A stretch of DNA of 64,000 nt from Podospora comata (taxonomy: Eukaryota; Ascomycota; Sordariomycetes; Sordariales; Podosporaceae): the NCBI GenBank assembly GCA_017354895.1, contig CP071493.1:1922001-1986000 (forward strand). The letters are read 5' to 3'. The notes beneath the pieces were generated by a model. It did not search any database. It worked only from the letters and a program-made list of their open reading frames with translations, and had not been told where the DNA came from. The translations under genes and the position numbers were made by a program. This document shows positions 46,135 to 56,454 of this stretch, piece after piece; the stretch's first letter is position 1, and each line of letters starts with the position of its first letter.

Positions 46135-46766
46135 GAGCGCCTCGCAAGAAACACAGTTGAATCAAGAAAAGGATTGGAGAATGAGCAAATGCCGAATGAG
46201 CCGGATCTGGGAAACGCCGCGGTGGAGTTTGTGGCTACACGTGACTGGAAGAAACGGCTTCGCGGCAGAATTCAAGGCTTGCGATCGCAGCCGGACGAGC
46301 AAGGGCCTTGGCGCGTGAGCGAGTAAGTTCGCTTGTGGGCGGTGCTGGCCGGGCAAGATTGGGCGTGAGAGCACGCGACGGGGGTGGGGGGCTATGGCGA
46401 GCATACGTTTGGGAAGAGGAGGAGACGAGAGTAAGTGGGTTTTTTGTTCCGTGCTCCAACGCTGGAGATAGTATGGAAGTTGTGTTTGGTTAACGGAGGA
46501 ATTTAGGAATGGCCTTGCTATGACCGGTTGTCCCCCGGGATCTAGTTGATCCCATACATCTATAGAGCCAAGCCGAGCTATTGAAGCCGGGCCTGCTGAA
46601 AGAACTGGGTCTGTCTCGATGTTTGACCGCAATATTGTTCTCCTCTTTGTGATAGTGCTGTTGACGTTGCTTGTTTCACTTGTTCGTCTGCTGTCTGGTA
46701 ATGTATACCCTCCTCCCCCGTTGCCAACTTGACATGAGAGCCAGCTCCCTATTGCTATCTATCTAC
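46135..46766. other. Convergent 3' flanks
   Basis: 630 bases between the stops of SVP26 (plus) and the acidic unknown (minus). Frames here are chance. Confidence 0.45.
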
Positions 46767-47672
46767 CTACTTACAATGCGCCTTCGCACAATCGGCCCAG
46801 TACTTCCTCTGCAGCCCGTCAAAGTCGATCTCTATGCCCGCAACCTCCACTCTCGGCAGCTCAGCGAACCTTGTCTGGCCGTCCTTCTCGATTTCCATGA
46901 TAAGATCCCTTTGTGCGTCGAGGTCTCTCTGGAGCTGGTCTAACTTGGAGGGATCGATACAAGTGCAATCTTCTCCATCAAGAACATGCCTACAGACCGC
47001 TTCTCTCTGTTTGCCTTTTTCTGAAGAGCTAGGGCCGATGGGCTCTAAGCTAAGGAGAGTGTTGGGTCCGGGGTAGTTGCTCAAGAGGTGAGGAGTTGGA
47101 GGAGCAGGGTTGATCCGAACGTCGCCTGGTTCGGTGGTCATTCCATCTGAAGGATCATCGTACAGGTCGCCTGGGTCCTCTTCCAAGTCCTCTTCAACGA
47201 CCTCCAGGGCCGTGACCCCCCTTTCTTGGTTCGTCGACCGGATGCTCTCTGCATCAGTCCAGTTCCAGTTCCAATTCGCCCTTTCTGAGCCACCCCACCG
47301 ACTACTACTGCCATCGGGGGGGTCGTCCATGCCCCATTCATGCATTGGTCTTATCCATGATCGACGAGAGATGGTAGTTTGGGACCTGTTCGATTGGGTT
47401 CTGATCTCGTCGTCCTCCGCGGCCGTGGTGAAGATCTCTGTCCACCCATCTCCAGACACAGAGGATTCAGTAAAGGACTCGTCGTCGGTATCCGGGAATG
47501 CGGATGGTGAAAGCAAGGCTTGGTTGAGGGCTTGGTCTAGGTCAGGTCCAGATCGAGGTGCCGCGTCGGATGAACGCATAACGTCGTCGAGAAGGACAAG
47601 GGTGCCTTCGAACTGAGCCGCTGCTCGAACAGCTCCCTGTGAGGGGTCATGGGCATCTAATGATGTCTCCAT
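46767..47672 (-). CDS. Acidic protein of unknown function, 301 aa
   Basis: One open exon from an ATG at 47672 to TAG at 46767. The N-terminal 45 residues look helical (AVRAAAQFEGTLVLLDDVMRSS). The middle is acidic, disordered and Trp-rich (GWTEIFTTAAEDDE, then WNWNWTDAES, then EEDLEEDPGDLYDDPSDG). The C-terminus is a Cys-containing and coiled-coil-like segment (CRHVLDGEDCTCIDPSKL, DLDAQRDLIMEIEKDG, FDGLQRKYWADCAKAHCK). I do not recognise it. An alternative start at 47763 gives a very coding-like N-terminus (MARLVLLRRYRDHSRASHATQ...) that would need an intron (gtgatg ... cgagcag, 55 bases) to reach PAQFEGTLVLL in phase. Which is right is open. Confidence 0.7.
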   Translation of the reverse strand: METSLDAHDPSQGAVRAAAQFEGTLVLLDDVMRSSDAAPRSGPDLDQALNQALLSPSAFPDTDDESFTESSVSGDGWTEIFTTAAEDDEIRTQSNRSQTTISRRSWIRPMHEWGMDDPPDGSSSRWGGSERANWNWNWTDAESIRSTNQERGVTALEVVEEDLEEDPGDLYDDPSDGMTTEPGDVRINPAPPTPHLLSNYPGPNTLLSLEPIGPSSSEKGKQREAVCRHVLDGEDCTCIDPSKLDQLQRDLDAQRDLIMEIEKDGQTRFAELPRVEVAGIEIDFDGLQRKYWADCAKAHCK

Positions 47673-49427
47673 CACGTGTTTGCAGCATAGAGGCGATGCG
47701 ATTCTGGGTTGCGTGTGAGGCGCGGGAGTGGTCGCGGTAGCGCCTCAAGAGTACCAGTCGTGCCATCTTATACTCCCACCTCTTCAGTGTCGGCCGGCCA
47801 TATAATTGTGCCCCAAGGTGCCCGACTTTCAGCCCACGACAATTCCATTCCCCGCAACTCTACGTGGCTCATCCCTTCTGACCGACGGAAAATGGCAGTG
47901 GGGTACAACAGTCAACTCTTTGCGTCCGTTTGTGGTAGGGAAAACAGATACCCGGACTCAAGTCTGGATAGATGGATTTGCTCCGGCTCGGTTTGCCCTT
48001 GATACTCCAGGCGTGCCCGTGTTACGAAGCCAGTGGACGTGCGCTGTTGTCATGGACGCTTTGCAGATTTGCAGGGCGAGCGAGTGCCCTTTTCTCGCCT
48101 GCTGTACCACCCCCACCGGGTCTTTTCCTGTCCTCTGACATTTTGACAGAGCTGTCTATTCCCTCTTTCCACTCTATCTTGAGGCTCTACATGGGTTGGG
48201 GTAACTCTTTTCCATCGACTGCACATCGGATAGGACCCATCTAGACTATCCCGAGCAATGCACGCTTGTCTACACGTCCGAAAGCAACGCCCCCAGGACC
48301 CGCATCCGCCGTCCTTTGACTTATTCGCCAGCGTGGTCCCTACCGACCACGCATCATTACTGCCCGGTCTAGACCTGCTGTCCCCTTGGAACCCCTTACT
48401 CAGACGCACCCATTACTAAGACACCCCACGCTCGACGTCAAATCCAGACAGTCAAGCAACGTCCCACAACACACCGCGGAACGCACAGCAACCGCGGGAT
48501 CTCAGGCGTCACCAACAGAAAAGGAAACGGAAATGATGATAAAGCAGTTAGTTCTACCCTTCAACACCAAAAGAAAGAGATGAGTGACAAAAGGACCCTA
48601 GTCCGTACCACTCCCGTGTCTCCCCATCCTCCTCCCCTTCCCTCCCTCGGACATCATTCCCTTCCCTTTCCCTAACAAGAATGAATTCCACTACCTCTTC
48701 GCACCGCATAAAAGCAGTATCATCAAACACCCCAACGTCGATCCCGACCTTGATCACATCTTCGGGTCGGTTATCTCCCCTCTCCTCCGTCCTCCTCCGC
48801 ATCTCGGCCTGACAGGTACCACGTGCTACCAAAACCCCCATATCAGTTCGTGCTGTGTGTGTTTCCCCCTCTCTCGTTCACACAAACTAGCGATTTTGCA
48901 ACACCGTGCACAGCAGGAGGAGGGAGGGCACGAAATAGAACCGGCTATCAGAGCTTTACATCGGCCATCGGCCAGATGGATTATGGGGGGTTCCTCCTCG
49001 TGACAGAACTGGCGGGATGGTGGTGTCAGTGACCGTGTGGACTCGGAAGAGTCGGCGAGTTGTGTGGGACCGAAGGGGCTGGTTGTTTTCGCGATGGAGT
49101 CGCTCTGGCTGTTGTAGATATCTGAGCATTCATTCACCAGAACGACATCATACTTCAGCTGCAGAGTCGGTATCAGAAAAAAAGAGAGGAGTGGATGGAG
49201 AAACGTAGAGATATCTGATAGATACTACGAAGGGACAGAAGTGCCCTCGGGCTGACTGTCAAAAAGCGCCCATATTGCGGGAGTTTGGGCGAAGGTTGTG
49301 TGACAAACATGTTGAAGCTCGAAGTAGACACCAAGGTCACAAAAATGGCCGGACGCCAAATTGCCAAAACATGCAGTAAAGGATACCAAAAACAATCATC
49401 ATGTCCCGGAAGGGGTGAGGGAAATTA
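47673..49427. other. Intergenic, 1.75 kb
   Basis: Between the acidic unknown and the tRNA. It contains a possible alternative first exon of the acidic protein (47673-47763). A minus-strand frame (48554-48841) has some coding character but no family or splice support. Nothing else was seen. Confidence 0.4.
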
Positions 49428-49432
49428 CAAAA
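49428..49432 (-). terminator. RNA polymerase III terminator of the tRNA gene
   Basis: A T4 run on the minus strand about 6 bases past the tRNA 3' end, the usual Pol III stop. Confidence 0.6.
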
Positions 49433-49437
49433 GTTGA

Positions 49438-49509
49438 TGCCCACAGCCAGAATCGAACTGACGACCTCATCATTACTAGTGATGCGCTCTACCACTGAGC
49501 CATGCGGGC
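49438..49509 (-). tRNA. tRNA-Thr (anticodon AGU), intronless
   Basis: Read on the minus strand, all four arms fold. The acceptor stem GCCCGCA pairs with TGTGGGC (one G-T pair). The D arm is GCTC-AGTGGTA-GAGC. The anticodon arm CATCA / TGATG encloses CTAGTAA, giving anticodon AGT (AGU) for threonine. The T arm is GTCAG-TTCGATT-CTGGC. The discriminator base is A. Length is 72 bases without intron or CCA. The internal A and B boxes (TGGCTCAGTGG and GTTCGATTC) are present, and a TTTT run follows just downstream on the minus strand. A34 would be deaminated to inosine to read ACU/ACC/ACA codons. Confidence 0.95.
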
Positions 49510-50884
49510 TGAGCTTACATGTTGAACATGTTATCGGCAATACCCTTTAACAAACGAGTGCCGCTGAAAGCAACGGACTAAGAGATTCCCTCCTTCCTGA
49601 TCCTCTCCCTCTTCAAAAGAGCATCCACGAATGGGGGATGGTGTTGAGCCATTAACATTGTCTCTCAAAGCCAAGAACTATATCAGGCAGAAAGCGGGGC
49701 CTATTGTTTCCCTCTACCTACCTCCCTACCTACCAAGAAAACGACACCCCTTTGTCCAAGCAATCATGTCACCAGCAAACAATAACAATTGCCAGCGGTC
49801 GTGATATATGAGCTATCAGAAAAGCATGGTACTTCTGGCAAAAAATAAAAATAAAATAAAAACGCTCTCTTGTATTAGGACCCGACGCTCTGGATGTGAC
49901 AGAATGCTCCGGCGTCAACCGACAACGACGTATGGTGGAGGCACGTCGATCTCGATGAAGCTGGCAACATGTGGCCAAAATGATTTTACCTTGCCACCCG
50001 GGATGAACGATGCAACAAGAAACACACTTTGACCACATGTCTGACCGGCTTGTGGAAGTGAGATGCGAGATTGTATGTTGTGGCCGAAGTCGGCTTGAGG
50101 ATGGTGTCTAACTCTGGGGCATGAACGGTTGGGGATTAAATCGCAGGGCTTTCTTGGTTGACCGAAAGGACCATGCTGACTAGGTAGGTAGGTATCTTAC
50201 ATACACCCCTTCAAGTTCACGAGTACACGGGAGTATGAGGTCTATGAGCATCAGCCCATCTTGTCCGTTGCTTCATCGCCCACGAACAAAAGTTTGGGGC
50301 TTGGATTATCTCATAAAACACAACAGTCAAACCCAGTAAGCAAGCCGAGCTTAATATCACACATTCATCAATGATGCTGATGGTGAGCTACTCCAAAGAC
50401 ACGAACAGTGATGAAACGCAGAGCGCCTGGCAAAACCACAGTAAGTGGTCGGGTCATGAGGAAGCATCCGAGCAGACCTGGCAGAATCATTCAGGTCTCA
50501 TACGTAACAGAAGATTGCATGGTGTAGGTACACACTGACGAGCTGTCTAACCCGCCTCATCATCCGTCACAAAGCTCCCATCCCCTTGGTATACATCATT
50601 CAACATTCCCCAAACTCCACCCATCCTCGCGCCGAAATTAACAACCTGTCCTGGGTATAGTAAAACAAACTCATGACGCCCCGCTCACACTGCCGTAATC
50701 CGCCGTCAGAACAAGACATGACAACATACAGGCCGGCCTGTAGAAAAAGTAAGAACCCCGGGGATGAGCCAGCAGGAGGTGTGCCCGCCTTCACCTTGTC
50801 GATCGACAAGGCCATCCTCGTCATCACTCGAAAAGGCTCGTCCACCCATCCGCGCGTGGTCGCTGACCACCAACCCTCGCCCTA
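49510..50884. other. Intergenic, 1.4 kb
   Basis: Between the tRNA and the GPCR gene. Simple-sequence words of the CCTACCTA/TAGGTAGG type occur near 49713-49733 and 50180, common in these genomes. A short A-rich run lies at about 49840-49860. No gene was supported. Confidence 0.45.
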
Positions 50885-53081
50885 TCATAAAGAACCTCCC
50901 CTAATAACTCTGACCTGCCCCTGCCCAGCCCTCGGACTTCCCGGCCCCCCCAAAGGTGGCACCAAATACTCCGACGGTCTTCGACTCCCATACTCTGACG
51001 GCCGTCTACTCCCACCCCCACCATCAAACCCACCCGCCACACTCCCATGCCGTTCCCTAAACACCCTCTCCGGTGGCACCAACACATCATCCCCATCGTC
51101 CCCTTCCTCGTGACTAACCCTCCCTCTCCCATTCTGGTGCCAAGCCATCTTAAAGCCTTCCACCCCTTCCCTATCCACCACCGCCCCCCCTTCCTGTTGT
51201 TCCTCCTGCCACCGTCCCGGTATCCTCACCCCAGACCTGATCCACAAAGTCTTAAACTCCTCCGCCAACACAGCCCAGCTAGTCGCCGCAAAAATAACGG
51301 CATTCCACAACCCCTGAAGCGGCAACACGACGGCAGAAGCAAGATTGAGCGAGTAGCTCGTCGTAGCTGGGTACATGAGAGCGTAAACGCGGTTGATACT
51401 GCTCGGCGTCCACGTCACGAGCACTGAGATCGCAAAAACAAACGAGGTCCGGAGATAGGCCAGCTTGATCGGGTCCAGGTTGACAAGCTTGTACCGAAAC
51501 TTCTTCCACGCCTGACCGACGTGGTCAAACCTGGTCTTCAACCAATTTTGCCTGTTGACATTCGCGACAGAGGCGGACCGGCATCTTGGGGCAGAGGAAA
51601 CGCTCGAGATAGTCTTGAACGGGTTCGAGTGCTGGGTTCGAGAGCACGAGTGCGAGGTGGGGGATCTCCCAAAGTCGTCGGAGTCGAGGGACTCGGCGGG
51701 CGATACCCACGGGTGGAGGGTGGCGGCTGGTGGCTGAGGGGCGGTGGTCATGGCATGGCGGTGGGCGGGCGGTAGGACAGGTGTGATGCTTGACGCGCCG
51801 GTGGGTGTCGAGGGCGGGGTCGCTTCGTGCTGCTGGTCGTGAGTGCCATCCGTCAGGGTCGAGGCATGCGAGGAGCACTCTGCCGCTTCGGCTGTCACTT
51901 GGACCTCGGTCGTCACGGTGCCATAGCATGCGCCTCTTCTGTCGTCGAGTTGGGGTTCCTAGCGCGGTTGTTCATGTCAGCATGTCAAACACCCACGGGG
52001 CTAAAACGAAGCAGAGGAAAGAGAAAGAGATGGGGGAAAACATGTGGAAATGACGTAGTAGGGTGTGACAAACATCTCGCCCCGCAAGACGAGAGCGCAA
52101 GAACAGAAAGAATGATAAAGGGAAAAAAAGGGGCACCTTTTCCGCTGATCCTCTGAGGTCGGTGCCGGAGGCGTCCTTGGCCTGGTTGCTCAGTGTGAGG
52201 TTCCTCAACTGGTTACGCTGGTGAAACACATGGTAGCCGACTGCCACGTAGATGAGTGCAGACAGCGCGATGCAAGTCCAGATTGGTAGGTAGTAGAGAA
52301 AGATGCGCAGCTGATTGTACGCGTCGGCAATCCAGCACCACAGCTAAAAGCAAGTGTCAGCATCTTTGTATCATGAAAGTGGGAACCAAGGCCGCCATTG
52401 GAGCCGAAGTCGTGGAGTCGGTGTCGAGCTGAATGTGACGAAACCCTAGGTAGGTACGAGAGAGGTGTTGCGAGATGGGATGGAAAAGAGGACGTACTGT
52501 TGCGTTCCCGTACATGTGCACATCGCCAGGCCGATGGAATAACATGACAACTGCCGGGACGGCGGGAACACCGAAGCAAACGACACAGTACATCCAGAGA
52601 TGTCTGTGAAAGTTGTTCGGGTTGTATGCCATGAAAAAAACCATGTACACATTGACAGCCATGGCAAGCGACCACCAAGGATCCGACTGCATGAACCTGG
52701 AGCTCCTATCAGCATCTCGATCAAGTCCAAAAGACAAAGGAAAACTTACATCTCCAGCAAAAACGCTTGAACTTTACATAGCCCAGAGTCATCCCCGGCG
52801 ATTATTCCAGCATAGCCGATCAAGCAGGCGATGCTGGCCCCAACGTTCGCAATGGAAGCAAAGAGGATAAAAGTGTTGGGTACCGTCCGAACCCGCTTAA
52901 ACATCCAGTAAGCCCAAAAGATGAAGGAAACCCCCACCAGGCTCAGGGAGGCCCCAAACCGTTCCACATGCTGGATGGTGTCTCGTTCTGTCGATGTCAA
53001 ATTCATGTAGCCGCTTTGTCCAGGGACAATCTTGAGAGCGGCCATAGCGAGAAAGAAGGAGGGAGACCAAGTGCTGGTCAT
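50885..53081 (-). CDS. cAMP-receptor-like G-protein-coupled receptor
   Basis: Seven-helix plasma-membrane receptor of the fungal class related to slime-mould cAMP receptors (Dicty_CAR/Git3-like); ligand unknown. Four exons (53081-52750, 52696-52498, 52343-52137, 51958-50885) join in phase to 603 residues. Helices visible in order include LSLVGVSFIFWAYWMF, TFILFASIANVGASIACLIGYAG, WWSLAMAVNVYMVFFMAY, MYCVVCFGVPAVPAVVMLF, LPIWTCIALSALIYVAVGYHVF, LAYLRTSFVFAISVLVTW and SLNLASAVVLPLQGLWNAVIFAATSW. A roughly 150-residue third cytosolic loop is rich in Ser, Thr and Pro. The C-terminal tail is Gly/Arg/Ser-rich and contains SRRPSEY twice in tandem. The two middle introns are unusually long (154 and 178 bases). 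Confidence 0.88.
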
Positions 53082-56000
53082 GAACAGGGATATATTAAAT
53101 CTCAGATTTTTTTTGTTGACAAAAGCGGAAGCTGGTTTGGGAGGTGCGCTTGGTCGGTGGCCGGCGGGGGAAGGGGGGAGCAGCAGTCGCGTGGGTGTGT
53201 GGGTGTGTGTGTGTGAGCGAGCGAATGGGTTCGGAATTCAGGTCAGGTCAGTATTCGACGTGGCTGCGCTAGAAGGTAGAAGGTGCATGGGTGAGTGTCA
53301 ATCCGCAAGATTGGGTGCTCAGAAATTGAAGCTCGCTGGTTTGCTGGCGGGGTGTATAGGTCGATAGATGGCCCAGCTGTCTCTCTTGCGGCTGGCTTAA
53401 GCTGGAGCAACTACCTTACCTGCAGCAATACAACCCCTGATCTGAACCTCTACAGGATACGACGATGGCCGACCTTGTCCTCTCCACTTTCAGCTAGGTA
53501 GCTATTTGGTTTCTGCTGGTATTCTGGTGTGATATCGCCAGCCTCGATGTTTGTTTCCGTGTTGGCATGCAGCAGCAGGTGCCTCGCTGTCAGTAGCAGG
53601 CCTGGATGGTTACCAGGTACCTGACCCCAGATATCGGGATGAAGCCAAGATGGGAGGAGGCTTGAAAGCCAAGGCGCGGAAGTGACTGAAATGATGTGCC
53701 GGGGAGAGACGGTTTGTCTGGGGAAGATGCGGCATGAGACAGCTGAAGAACGGCCGCCACAACGAGTGGTGGAAACAAATCTCGAGGGGGGTGGAAGGCG
53801 ACCAGCGACACGTCCAAAACGTGCGGGTGCGTGTCTGGTTTTGGTAGGTGCGGATTCTCGAATCGAGTAGAGAGGGAGGGGATCTTTGCCAACACGAAGA
53901 AGGGGGCTGATTGTGCTGCTTCTTGGGTCCTGCATCCAGATGCAGTACCTGCACGCCACCTAATTCCGCCAGCAAACCTGCCCCTGATTGGAGATGCCGT
54001 GATTTGTCTCCCTGGGTGTGGTATTCAGAACATGTGAGGCCTGCATGCACTGTGATATTCAAGCCAGAATGGCGGCGACAGTATCAACTCCGTATGCGTC
54101 CTGCCGCATGGGCTAGACACGATCCACCAAGGCTAAACAAGATAAGGCACACAATGCCTTCCAGTCTGGCAATGCCAAGGCGGGATTTCGAATTGTTGTT
54201 TCTCCTCAGATACACTTGGTTTGAGCTCTTGTTCGAGGCCGCTCATGGATGATGTCTGAGCTCACTTTTCCTCCCCCTCAGAGTGGGAGTGGGACTTTTG
54301 CTCCAAATTGCTCGTGTGACTCGATACCGTGCCATTGCTCTGTGTGATTGGATGTTCCAGCGGAAATCGACAGGACCACAGCATGTGTTCCGGCCGGCCC
54401 TCTGTGCTGGGTACCTCAGCTTGTAAATTGTTTTTAGACCTCTCTGTTCCATCAAGAAACCGAACTTCACTTCAGTCCTCCAGTCATTTGACGTACCTTA
54501 GCGACTAAGTGGTATGTGGGCGTCATGTAGGTTCCAATTATGTATGCATGTTTGATACAACGCAAGTGAGTGTTCGTATGGGGATGAAGTGGGAAGTAGT
54601 GAGAGGAGTTTTGAAGGTTCATCATCAGTGAGTGAGTGGTATGTGAGTACCAACCTATGGATAAGGCCAATGAGGCGGCAACAATGATAGTAGCCAATCA
54701 CACCAAAGCCAATAGCAGGAAAGATGGCGGTTAGCTATCCGAAAGCCGTTACAGAGAAGCAAACATTTGTCAACCGTTTGCTGGGGGGGGCTTTGTGGAC
54801 GTTCTTGGCACTCATGGCGAAGGGGGGCTTTTTGACAACATGAAGCGAACATGAGATGAACAAACATGGCAGCACAGTGAGCCAGGGGTGGATGAGCAAG
54901 CCACAAATTTGCCTCGATTGGAACTACTGCATTCTGGGACCAGACCTTCGGCCCGAGGGAAAAAGGAACAGACGTCATCCCGTTCTTCTCGTCCGAGTTT
55001 TGCCCAGTATCAACGCCATTGTTTCAAGAGACGAGATGGTGACCTTGACCTACCTACAATGAGCTTTCCATCTCCGAAAGAGGTACAAGAACGTGGCAAG
55101 AACATTCTTCCGTTATCGCCGCGCAGATTTCTGAGTTTCGGGTTGAGGCCTAACTTCTGACCAAAAGTCCCATACTCTCAAGTCCTTGCGGAAAGGACAA
55201 ACCGGGGAGTCGGGCTGTGAGTGCCCCGGTATGGAGCAACCAGGCGGAGAAATTGAGATGAAATATGGATCTCTGTGCTGTCGCTCTCCGGTCAGAAAGG
55301 CCTGAGGTAAAATAAATGGACCTTGATGCAGTGTTGTGGAACTTGATTTCTGCGTGAAGCGATCGGACACCCGCGTTCGCACAGACAGGGGCAGCACAAG
55401 CAACGGCCGTCGACCTGACTCCTTCGTCCCTCTTGGAGCGATGCTCGTCATCGATTGGGTGCCTCCTACTTTGGATGAAAACTCAGGCACTGCAACCAAG
55501 CAAGTTGATATTCCGCATTTCACTTCTCGTTCGATGGGCATCTTGTGTCTTCGGTCGATCCAGCTTCTGAGGATCAAGGAAAAGAAGAGGCAGGGCAGGG
55601 TATTCGGGACAGACTGCATTTTCTATTGATTTATGTAAAGTGGGATCCCGGCTTGGCTGCCGTCGCCATGCGACACAGCGCATCGAGCTGGGCACAAGGC
55701 ACAGGCATATCCTCGGCCTTCCGGTGAAGCGATGGTTCTGATGTTGTCTTGTTTCCCGTCCTTGTCCTTGATTGTTTCTTCTCAACCGCGAGAGTCACAT
55801 TTCCGAGATGTCTTCCTGTCTTTTCTTCAGCTGCCATTGATCGTGACTCCATGTCGGAGAAGAAACACCGAGCCAGGGTAAAATTCTCCTGTCCGAGTCC
55901 AGCTCCATGGATCGGCAACAGAATTGGGACTGCTGTGTTCCGATGCAATTCCAACTCGGGTGTATCCCTGTAGTTTGCTGCCATTTTCCTAGAGTTGAAG

Positions 56001-56454
56001 ACCAAAGTTTAGGGCTGTCGATTCGGTAGGTAGGCATCTTTCCCGCCTTGACTGGATGGATGCTTTGTTTGACCAACTTTGTCATCCTTGGAGAAGGGTT
56101 GCGACCAATGGTGATATCTTTGCATTAGTCTCCAAAGTACCTGCATTAGTTGGGTTGTTAACTCGACCAGTCAGATGGGTGGTGGTGCTGTGCCGAATCC
56201 GTTGACGGGCAGTGGGCTGACGTTGCTGCAAGCCTCGAGACAGGACTAGAAAGCAAACATGCTATTTTGGAGGTGGAAAATGCCCGGAACCGTTGAAATC
56301 TCACCGCAACCGCTTGGCGCAAAAATAACTAACTTACCTTATGCGAGTTCACCTCTCATGTTCATCGCATGCCGCCCAAGAAGCCAGTAATGAGGATTGT
56401 GCTGGTAAAATTCAGGACAGGAGCCGACAATCTTTCTAGGTATGTACAAAAGTC
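53082..56454. other. Intergenic, 3.4 kb
   Basis: Upstream of the GPCR and downstream of the monooxygenase, both minus strand. A GT-rich simple repeat lies at 53191-53216. Several 100-170-codon frames exist on both strands, but none shows a family, a signal peptide or a consistent codon pattern. Nothing else was supported. Confidence 0.4.
53191..53216. repeat. GT-rich microsatellite
   Basis: A run of GTGGGTGTGT units grading into (GT)n, about 110 bases upstream of the GPCR start on the opposite sense. Low-complexity, probably variable in length. Confidence 0.85.

Noticed and set aside
48554-48841. Minus-strand 95-codon frame starting with ATG (DVIKVGIDVGVFDD...)
   Set aside because: Some codon character, but no family, no partner exon and a low-complexity tail. 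Not enough to call a gene.
55113-55619. Minus-strand 168-codon frame
   Set aside because: No recognisable domain; competing frames on both strands. No splice sites join it to neighbours.
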